A stretch of 64,000 bases of DNA from contig NZ_CP022603.1 in the NCBI RefSeq assembly GCF_002278035.1, positions 1,431,501-1,495,500 of the forward strand, read 5' to 3'. The position numbers and the translations under genes are program-made. The notes under the pieces are model-generated. The model made no database searches. It was not told the DNA's origin and was given only the letters and a program-made list of their open reading frames with translations. The stretch comes from Ochrobactrum quorumnocens (GTDB lineage: Bacteria; Pseudomonadota; Alphaproteobacteria; Rhizobiales; Rhizobiaceae). Each line of letters starts with the position of its first letter. Within the stretch, counting starts at the first letter, position 1. Shown here one piece after another: positions 8,067 through 16,000 of the stretch.

Positions 8067-9395
8067 TTACTCCGGGGATTGGTTGAGCCACGAGATGAGC
8101 TTTTGCAAGTCGTCTGCGCTGGTCATGGATTGGACGAGGTCCGGGATACCTGCAAAGCGCGGATTATCCTTCGTTGCGTCCTTGAATTTTTCGATTGGAT
8201 CGCTGATGCTCGGCAGACCATCGACACGCTGCGAAAGCGTCGAGCCCTCCTTGAGCGTTACATCGATGATGACAAAGCGGGTTTTAGGATCGGGCGAGAG
8301 CCGCGGCGCATTCTCGTCATGGCGTCGTGTTACCTTCGCCGCAAGTTGTGCCAGATCGGCATCCACCGGACGATCATCGAAATGAGCAATCGCCAGCTTT
8401 CCGTCGCGCAATGCTGCCGCAAAGATATATTCCGGGCTGAACCGCGCATCGATGCCCGTCACAGGCCTGGTCGTCACAAGTGCAGCATCGCCGCCGGGCG
8501 GAAAGGTAATCGAAACCGCTGCGATCTGATCGGGCTGCAAAGCTTTCTCATTGCGTAGTGCCAGAGCGCCAACGCCAACCGGATGGGCGGCGGTGCAACA
8601 CGGGAAGGCTTTGAGTGTCAGTCCCGGCACGATGATCTGCCATGGCTCACCCCAGCCTTGCGTCACGCGCGATACTTCGTCTGCACCAAAGGCGAAGGCT
8701 TTGAAAAAGCCGTTTGTATTGTCAATGAAATCAGGCGCACCAAGGAAACCGGCTTCGGCCAGTCGGGCGGCAGTGAGACCCGCACGCGCGGCAAATCCTG
8801 CATGAAGCGGTTTTGCATCATAACCAAATTGCAGTCGAAGCCCCGCCGATTGTGTGGCGGCCAGACCGAGCGCAACGGCAGTGGTCGCCGCATCGAATTT
8901 GAGAAGATGCGCAATGGCTGCTGCAGCTCCGATGGTGCCGAGCGTTGCGGTTGCGTGAAAGCCGGTTTCATAATGTTTGGTGCCCATGGCAAGGCCAAGA
9001 CGCGCCATGGTTTCAAGCCCGACAATATAGGCGGCAACAAACGCGTCTGCACGGACGTTGTTTTCAGCTGCAACGGCCAGAAGGGCTGGGACAATGGCAA
9101 TTGTCGGGTGTCCGCGCACGCTGCCATGCACATCGTCATAATCAAGCACATGGGCCGCATGGCCGTTGATCAGCGCTGCCGTGAAAGGATCGGCTGTGCC
9201 ACTAGTTCCAATCAACGCGACATTGCCGCTGGCACCCAGAACCTTTCTGACAAGAAGCGTGCTGCGATCATTCGCTCCGCCAAGCGCACAGGCAAGAAAA
9301 TCAACAATTGCCGTGCGAGCAACAGCGATTGCCTCTGGCGATGGTTCAGAGCCGATAATAGCCTGACTTAGGGTCTTGGTTACATGATCGGTCAT
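8067..9395 (-). CDS. MmgE/PrpD family protein
   Basis: A 442-residue MmgE/PrpD protein, the family of 2-methylcitrate dehydratase, cis-aconitate decarboxylase and iminodisuccinate epimerase. Visible family segments: ARTAIVDFLACALGG at the N-terminus, NGHAAHVLDYDDVH (the family-defining motif), RGHPTIAIVPALLA, and KAFPCCTAAHP. ATG 9395 is selected (AAGGGA upstream); its codon lies 2 bp from the ABC ATPase stop. The absence of prpB/prpC nearby argues against methylcitrate metabolism. With an amino-acid importer and an NtaA-like enzyme next door, an epimerase or lyase-like role on an imported amino-dicarboxylate is plausible. Confidence 0.85.
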   Translation of the reverse strand: MTDHVTKTLSQAIIGSEPSPEAIAVARTAIVDFLACALGGANDRSTLLVRKVLGASGNVALIGTSGTADPFTAALINGHAAHVLDYDDVHGSVRGHPTIAIVPALLAVAAENNVRADAFVAAYIVGLETMARLGLAMGTKHYETGFHATATLGTIGAAAAIAHLLKFDAATTAVALGLAATQSAGLRLQFGYDAKPLHAGFAARAGLTAARLAEAGFLGAPDFIDNTNGFFKAFAFGADEVSRVTQGWGEPWQIIVPGLTLKAFPCCTAAHPVGVGALALRNEKALQPDQIAAVSITFPPGGDAALVTTRPVTGIDARFSPEYIFAAALRDGKLAIAHFDDRPVDADLAQLAAKVTRRHDENAPRLSPDPKTRFVIIDVTLKEGSTLSQRVDGLPSISDPIEKFKDATKDNPRFAGIPDLVQSMTSADDLQKLISWLNQSPE

Positions 9396-9396
9396 G

Positions 9397-10188
9397 TCAG
9401 ATCCCTTCGCCACCTTCATTGACGCGGCTTGCATTGCCACCAAGCCCGTTGACGAAGGCGCTTATGCGTGGGTTCGTTGACTTATAGAAAAGCTGCTCTG
9501 GCGAGCCTTGTTCGATGATGCGACCGTTTTCCGTGAAGACAATCGTATCGCTGATTTCTTCGGCAAAGCGCATTTCGTGGGTTACGAGAATGCTGGTCAT
9601 GCCTTCTTTGACGAGATCGCGAATAACCGAGAGCACCTCGCCGACCGTTTCTGGATCAAGTGCGGAGGTGACTTCATCGAACAGAACCAGTTCCGGCCGC
9701 ATGGCGAGCGCGCGGGCAATGGCGACGCGCTGTTGCTGACCGCCCGAAAGCTCACCCGGATAGGCATCCGTCTTGTGTTCAAGCCGCACTTTTTTCAGCA
9801 GTTCTTTTGCGTGGCGCTCGGCTTCGGCTTTAGGCGTACGCAGGATTTTGACCGGTGCAATGGCGATGTTTTCCAGAACCGTCAGGTGCGGAAACAAGTT
9901 GAACTGCTGGAACACAATGCCGATGCGCTTGCGCAGCGTAATGCGTTCAGGTTCGGTTTTAAGCTCGTCCACGCGGGTTGAGCCCACGGTGATCTTGCCC
10001 GATTGTGGGATCAGCAAACCGTTGATGCAGCGTAGGATCGTTGATTTTCCTGAACCCGACGGCCCGATGATCGAGACTGCATCGCCCTTGTTGATCTTGA
10101 GGTCGATGCCCTTGAGCACTTCATTCTGCCCGAAAGACAGATGAACGTTCTCCAGTTCGACCAGTGTAGTTTTGGTGGTGTCGCTCAT
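9397..10188 (-). CDS. amino-acid ABC transporter, ATP-binding protein (GlnQ/HisP type)
   Basis: A 263-residue ATPase with Walker A GPSGSGKST, Q-loop FQQFNLFPHLTVLEN, signature LSGGQQQRVAIARAL, Walker B LVLFDEVTSALDPE and the switch His in VTHEM, the classic set of the polar amino-acid importer class. It energises the two permeases encoded immediately upstream (18 bp gap). The C-terminus is followed within 2 bp by the PrpD-like gene, so transport and catabolism genes are co-transcribed. Confidence 0.92.
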   Translation of the reverse strand: MSDTTKTTLVELENVHLSFGQNEVLKGIDLKINKGDAVSIIGPSGSGKSTILRCINGLLIPQSGKITVGSTRVDELKTEPERITLRKRIGIVFQQFNLFPHLTVLENIAIAPVKILRTPKAEAERHAKELLKKVRLEHKTDAYPGELSGGQQQRVAIARALAMRPELVLFDEVTSALDPETVGEVLSVIRDLVKEGMTSILVTHEMRFAEEISDTIVFTENGRIIEQGSPEQLFYKSTNPRISAFVNGLGGNASRVNEGGEGI

Positions 10189-10206
10189 GTGAATTTCAGA
10201 TCCTTG

Positions 10207-10986
10207 TCAGCGGGAGGAGAGCCGCTTTTCGAGCCGCTGCGTGAAGCGCGACACGGGATAGCAGAAGAGGAAGAACGCCATCAGCACGGTCAGATAGATG
10301 ATGACGGTGAAGTCATTGCGCTGGACCGCGGTGCTTGCATCGGTTGCCGAATGCAACAGCTCATGCACACCCACGAGCGAGGCCAACGCCGTGCCCATGG
10401 TGATGGAGGTATAAAGGTTCATCCAGGGCGGCAGCGAACGCTTGACGCATTGCGGCAGGATGATCCAGCGCAGCGATTGAAGGCGAGAAAAGCCAAGGCC
10501 CTGCGCCGCTTCCCACTGCGCGGTCGGGATCGACTGGATGGAGCCGCGGGTGATTTCCGCAATATGTGCACTTGCCGGAATGGCAAGGCCGACAACCGCT
10601 TTGATCCAATCGGGGAAAGCGATGTAATTGCCGAAGATCACCAGCTCGAACGGGAAAATATAGGTCGCAGCAAAGATAAGCACGAGATGCGGCGCGTTGC
10701 GGAAAATCTGCACATAGGTCACAGCCGGTGCGCGGATGATCTTGTAAGGTGCCAGCTCCATGATGCCGAGCAACACGCCCGCAAAGGTGCCAAGCGTGAT
10801 CGCAAAAACGCTGATCAGCACGTTCATGGCAAAGCCTTTGCCAAGATAGGGCAGCCAGTCGAGCCAGACCTGACCAAGCGACGGATCAAGATAGAACCAG
10901 AGTGCAGTGGCCAGAATGATGGTCGTGAATGTAAGGGTCGCAGGCGACAGCCAGATGCTGGGCTTTTGTTCGATAGCGATGTTCAT
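10207..10986 (-). CDS. amino-acid ABC transporter permease (HisM/GltK type), second
   Basis: A 259-residue membrane protein of the polar amino-acid permease class. The family EAA-type loop is seen as EITRGSIQSIPTAQWEAAQGLGFS..ILPQCVKRSLPPW, and VQIFRNAPHLVLIF matches the conserved region after helix 2. It overlaps the upstream permease gene by 4 bp. The two permeases form the heterodimeric inner-membrane channel. Confidence 0.9.
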   Translation of the reverse strand: MNIAIEQKPSIWLSPATLTFTTIILATALWFYLDPSLGQVWLDWLPYLGKGFAMNVLISVFAITLGTFAGVLLGIMELAPYKIIRAPAVTYVQIFRNAPHLVLIFAATYIFPFELVIFGNYIAFPDWIKAVVGLAIPASAHIAEITRGSIQSIPTAQWEAAQGLGFSRLQSLRWIILPQCVKRSLPPWMNLYTSITMGTALASLVGVHELLHSATDASTAVQRNDFTVIIYLTVLMAFFLFCYPVSRFTQRLEKRLSSR

Positions 10987-11726
10987 TGGCCATATCCCGG
11001 AATTGCAAGGCGCTTTTCAAACCAGTAGCCAACGCGCGCGACGATCAGATTGATGGTGCTGAAGAACAGAAGAATGACCAGCATCAACTCGACCACATTA
11101 TCGCGCTGTGTCCAGATCAAGATCGAAGCATAAGTGATTTCACTGACCGCAATGGCCGAGCCAACTGTCGTGAGTTTCACCAGATTGACGAGGTTATTGA
11201 CAACAGCCGGAAGTGCCGTGCGGATTGCCAGCGGCAGCTCGACATAGATCAGCACCTGAAACGAATTGAAGCCGATGGCGCGTGCCGCTTCGATCGTTGT
11301 GCCGGGAACAGCTTCAATACCGCCGCGCAGCGCTTCCGCATGCAGGGCTGCAATATGCAGACCCGTGATCGCAACCAGCCAGAAGAATGGTGTGAGTGGA
11401 TTGTTCTGCGCGCCTCCAATGGCGTTGGAAATCAGCATATTGAGCACGAGAAAGCCGCACATCAGCTGAACGAGTGTAGGCGTATTGCGGGTGAGTTCGA
11501 CATAGCCGCGTACCGGCACCGACAGCCAGCGCTTGCCGGACGTCAGAGCGCCTGCGAACAAGACACCGAAAAACAGGCTTAGTGGAATGGTGATCGCGAC
11601 CAGCTCAAGCGTCGTGACCATGCCATTGAGCCACATATCAAGCTCATAGCCACTATTGAGAAATTCATAATTGAGGCCGATTGCGCTGGTGAGCTCGATG
11701 AAGCGCGAAATCAGAGCTTCTTTCAT
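10983..11726 (-). CDS. amino-acid ABC transporter permease (HisQ/GltJ type), first
   Basis: A 247-residue permease of the same class: YVELTRNTPTLVQLMCGF after the first helices and the EAA loop AEALRGGIEAVPGTTIEAARAIGFNS..ELPLAIRTALPA. It pairs with the permease at 10207-10986, with a 4-bp ATGA overlap. The gap to the binding-protein gene upstream (11727-11840) contains no gene and includes a dyad (agagcg..gcgctct) that may stabilise or attenuate the message. Confidence 0.9.
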   Translation of the reverse strand: MKEALISRFIELTSAIGLNYEFLNSGYELDMWLNGMVTTLELVAITIPLSLFFGVLFAGALTSGKRWLSVPVRGYVELTRNTPTLVQLMCGFLVLNMLISNAIGGAQNNPLTPFFWLVAITGLHIAALHAEALRGGIEAVPGTTIEAARAIGFNSFQVLIYVELPLAIRTALPAVVNNLVNLVKLTTVGSAIAVSEITYASILIWTQRDNVVELMLVILLFFSTINLIVARVGYWFEKRLAIPGYGQ

Positions 11727-11840
11727 TGAAATGATCCGATTGCGTTTTAGAGCGTTGATCTGTTTGCATAAGATCAGCGCTCTGAAATTGCGGACGGATG
11801 AACCGCCCGCAAATATTCTGACAAGGTAGCGTTTTGAGGC

Positions 11841-12677
11841 TTACTGGCTCTTGAGCTTGTTATGCTCTTCTTCGAGATAGCTCAGGTTCGGCAGACGGTT
11901 TGCCTTGGCAATCTCGATCATCTTGCCCGATGCGTGCAGATCGCGGACGATCTTGTCGAGAGCGGCTTCCGTGTCGTTCTCGTCCTTTTTCAGCCAGATG
12001 ACTGAATCCGAAGGGATGAGGTCGGTCGGGATCAGGATGCCATAATCCTTCCACTCCTCAGCACGGTCCTGAAGCATCAGGCCAAGTGTAGCGCTGACAT
12101 GCACGGAAACGTCGCAATTGCCGCCCTTGAGCGCCAGCATTGATTCCGGCTGGCTTGGCAGCGCCTTGACGTTTGCGCCATATTCTTCAATCAGCGGCTG
12201 GGTGTAGTTGGAGCCCTGCGAAACGCAGGCGATCTTACCTTTGAGGTCTTTCCAGTCCTTGATGCCGCTATCCTTGCGGCCAATCGCTGCCCCACCCATA
12301 CGGTCATAAGGCGTCTTCACATAGCCGAGCGACTTGGCGCGTTCTTCCGTATATTGCATGTTGGCGATCAGAATATCGACCTTGCCCTGCTGGAGGAACT
12401 GCACGCGGTTTGGCGGCGTAACGGTCTGCGTTGCAAGTTCCACGCCGAGGCCTTTCGCCAGTTCCTTGGCGATATCGATGTTAAGGCCCTTCTGTTCCTG
12501 CGTCTTGGAATCAATATAGCCGAACGGTGCGCCTGAAAGGATGATGCCAACGGTCAGTTTGCCCTTGGCTTTGATGCGATCCAGTGTTGCGTCTGCATGG
12601 GCCGCACCCGACGCGGCAAGGGCCATGAGAGAGCCCGCAATGAGGGTCTTGGTGAGGTTTTTGACGCTGAGGATCAT
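11841..12677 (-). CDS. periplasmic substrate-binding protein of the amino-acid ABC importer
   Basis: A 278-residue family 3 solute-binding protein. It starts with a signal peptide (MILSVKNLTKTLIAGSLMALAASGAAHA, cleavage after AHA), then LDRIKAKGKLTVGIILSGAPFGYID and GLNIDIAKELAKGLG, the standard family opening, and PPNRVQFLQQGKVDILIANMQYTEER. First gene of the operon, with an AAGGAAG Shine-Dalgarno. The ligand cannot be read from the sequence; the catabolic genes downstream suggest an N- or S-containing carboxylic acid rather than a common amino acid. Confidence 0.9.
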   Translation of the reverse strand: MILSVKNLTKTLIAGSLMALAASGAAHADATLDRIKAKGKLTVGIILSGAPFGYIDSKTQEQKGLNIDIAKELAKGLGVELATQTVTPPNRVQFLQQGKVDILIANMQYTEERAKSLGYVKTPYDRMGGAAIGRKDSGIKDWKDLKGKIACVSQGSNYTQPLIEEYGANVKALPSQPESMLALKGGNCDVSVHVSATLGLMLQDRAEEWKDYGILIPTDLIPSDSVIWLKKDENDTEAALDKIVRDLHASGKMIEIAKANRLPNLSYLEEEHNKLKSQ

Positions 12678-12765
12678 GGGGGACTTCCTTCGATTAAGCT
12701 GGCGCGAATTTACAGGAAGGAGAACCCTCTTTACGACGAACGGAATTCCATTGCTGGAAACAGAA

Positions 12766-12782
12766 TTAGAATATCGTTCTAA
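12766..12782. promoter_or_regulatory. operator-like dyad upstream of the ABC/monooxygenase operon
   Basis: TTAGAATATCGTTCTAA has perfect 6-bp arms (7 bp if the flanking A and T are counted) around a 5-bp spacer, typical of a dimeric regulator site. It lies 89 bp upstream of the binding-protein start. The 12678-13006 gap is otherwise AT-rich and non-coding. No regulator gene for this operon lies inside the window. Confidence 0.5.
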
Positions 12783-13006
12783 TAATTTTGAAAATTGGCA
12801 TGAATTTCTGGCCTGCCGATTAAGCTACAGCTAAAAGAAGCCTTGTCTGGTCAGGTTAGTCCTGTATCAGAGTCTATTCAGAAGTTCAGACACGAATCCA
12901 ACTATCCAGCTCTGGATAAATTGATAAGGTCTGTTCTGGAGAGCGTGCGGGTCTGGTTCGATGACATCCGTGCGGAATGAGGGACAACTACAGAAGAGTG
13001 ACATTC

Positions 13007-16000
13007 ATGTCTGTTCGGTTTAATCGGCTGATACTGGCCTTTACGACTGCGTTCTGCCTTGCGACATCATTCGGATTATCCTTTGGGGCTAGTGCTGCCG
13101 AAACACGACGCATCGAGACCACGCCCGATAGCGATTATTTCGGCTTCGATTTGAGAACCGAAAAGAATGTCTCGCTCGATCAGTGCAAAAGCATCTGTCT
13201 TGGCGATAATTCCTGTCTGGCCTTCACCTATAATCCGAAGGTCAAATGGTGCTTTCTGAAAGCCGATTTCAACAAGCTCAATCAGTCCGTCGGCTCTATC
13301 GCTGGAAAGGTTGTGACCGAAGCAAAGGCTGCCAAGGGCGAAGATCTTGGTGCCGCACCCGCCATCTCGTTCTTTGCCGCCAATCTGGTTGATGAAGCCC
13401 GTCGTCTGAAGCGCGAAATCAGCGGACTTGAAAGCTCTGACAGCCTGCGCGATCTGCGCAATGAGGCAGGCGCTGCTGGCATGAATGGCGATCCGCGCAC
13501 GGCAATGGAAAAGTTCCGCCTGGCTGCCAGCATGTCCCCCGACGAAAGCGAAATCTGGGCCGGATATGCGCTGTCGGCGCTTGCGACCGAGCCGTCCAAT
13601 GGCCAGGAACGTTCCAAGTTCCAGCGCGATGCGACGTCTGCCTCGTGGTTTGCCTACCAGACTTCACGCACCAAGGATGAGCGCGCGCAAGCGCTTGCCG
13701 TCATGGCGCAGGCACTGGAAAAACGCGATGCATCGCGCCCGGCATTGCAGGCCTATGAAGCCAGCCTTGATCTCGTCAATTCCGCATCCGTTCGTGCAGC
13801 CTATGAAGATCTGAAAGCCCGCAAAGGCTTCCGCATCGTCAACAACACGGTTGATAATGACAATGCAGCACCACGCATCTGCGCGCAATTCTCGGAAGAG
13901 CTGGTGAAAAGCGGTGTCGATTATTCTAGCTTCGTCAAGCTCGACAATGGTTCCCCGCAGGCGGTTGAGGCCAAGGATCGCCAGATTTGCGTTGAGGGTC
14001 TGGAACATGGCCGCAATTACACAGTGACGTTCCGTCAGGGCCTGCCATCGGCTGTTGGCGAAGTGCTGCCAGCCCCGGTTAATCTTTCGATCTATGTGCA
14101 GGATCGTGCGCCATCCGTGCGCTTTACCGGCGACAGCTTCGTGCTGCCTGCCAAGGCACGTCGCGGCATTCCGCTGGTCAGCGTCAATCTCGATGCGGCC
14201 AAGGTCAAGCTGTACCGTGTTGGCGACCGTTCGCTCGCACAGCTTCTTTCCGGTTATCAGTTCCTGCGCCAGCTCGACAGCTACGACCTCAGCACGGTTT
14301 CTGAACAGATGGGCGCGCCTGTCTGGGAAGGCGAGATCGAGGTTGCAGGCAACGAGCTGAACAAGGAAGCGACAACCAGCTTCCCGGTCGATGAAGCATT
14401 GCCGGAACGCAAGCCCGGCGTTTATGTGCTGACCGCCGAGCCGCTGGTCCAGAAGTCCGATGACGAATACGGCACCAAGGCAACGCAGTGGTTTGTCGTC
14501 TCCGACATCGGCCTTTCGACCTATACCGGACAGGACGGCATCAATGTGTTTGCCCGTTCACTGGAAAGTGCAGAACCGCTTAAAGGCGTTAAGCTGACGC
14601 TGCTTGCACGCAACAATGAAGTGCTGGGCGAAGCGACCACCGACAGCGATGGCCGCGCAACGTTCACGCCCGGTCTGACCCGCGGCACGGACGGCATGAT
14701 GCCAGCGGTGCTGATGGCCAGTCAGAATGATGATGATTTCACATTCCTCGATATGGCGCGCGCTGGTTTTGATCTTTCCGATCGTGGTGTGACGGGCCGT
14801 GCAGTGCCCAAGGCGCTTGATCTTTATGCATGGACCGAGCGTGGCATCTATCGCGCTGGCGAAGTTGTGCATGTGGGTGCGCTGGCGCGCGATGATCGTG
14901 CTGAGGCAATTGACGACCTGCCGCTTACTTTCATCTTCACGCGTCCTGATGGTGTGGAAGATCGCCGTCTTGTTTCCGACAGCAAGCTCGCCGGTGGTCA
15001 TGCTATTGATCTGACATTGCCGACAAACGCCATGCGCGGCACTTGGAATGTTTCGATCTATACCGATCCAAAACAGCCAGCGATTGCCACGCAGATGTTT
15101 CTGGTTGAAGATTTTGTACCGGACCGGATCGAGTTCGATCTGACGTCTGACAAACCAGAAATCGCCGTGGGTGAAACGGCCAATATCACCGTAGACGGTC
15201 GTTTCCTCTATGGTGCGCCTGCTGCCGGTCTTGCGCTTGAAGGCGAAGTAACACTTTCAACCAAGCGCCAATGGGACCGCTTCAAGGGCTATTATTTCGG
15301 TCTGGCCGACGAGGAACAGGGCGAAGCCACGCGCCTTCCGCTCGATGGCCTGTCGAAGGTCGACGAAAACGGCAAAGCGACTTTCCCGGTTGCTGTTGAT
15401 GAGATGCCATCGACGACACGTCTCGTCAACGCAGCCGTGACCGTTCGTATGCGTGAAACCGGCGGTCGTGCGGTCGAGCGCAAAATCGATGTCGCTATCC
15501 AGCCGGAAACTGATCTCATCGGCATTCGTCCCGATTTTTCCGGCGATGAAGTCCCGCAGGGCGGAACGGCGAAGTTCAGCCTGATCGCATCTGACAGCAA
15601 GGGTGATCGCAAGGCGCTTGATGGCGCACAATGGTCGCTGGTCAAGATCGAGCGTAATTATCAGTGGTATCGCAGCGGCAACAGCTGGAATTACGAGCCG
15701 GTGACCTTCACCAAGGCCATCTCCAACGGCAAGATCGATCTGAAAACCGATAGCGAGGCTGAAATCAGCCTGCCGGTCGATTGGGGTCGTTATCGTCTGG
15801 AAATCGAAACTGCAGATGCTTCGGGGCCGACCACCAGCTATGAATTCGATGCTGGCTGGTATGTTAGCTCGACCTCGACCGAAACACCTGACGGGCTCGA
15901 AATCGCGCTCGACAAGGAACATTACGCAGTCGGCGATACGGCTGAACTGAAAGTGTCTCCGCGTTTTGCCGGTGAGCTGCTCATCACCATTGGCGCGGAA

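Noticed and set aside
7438..8385. 315-codon plus-strand open frame across the monooxygenase and PrpD genes
   Set aside because: Spans the boundary of two well-supported genes on the other strand and has no protein-like features.
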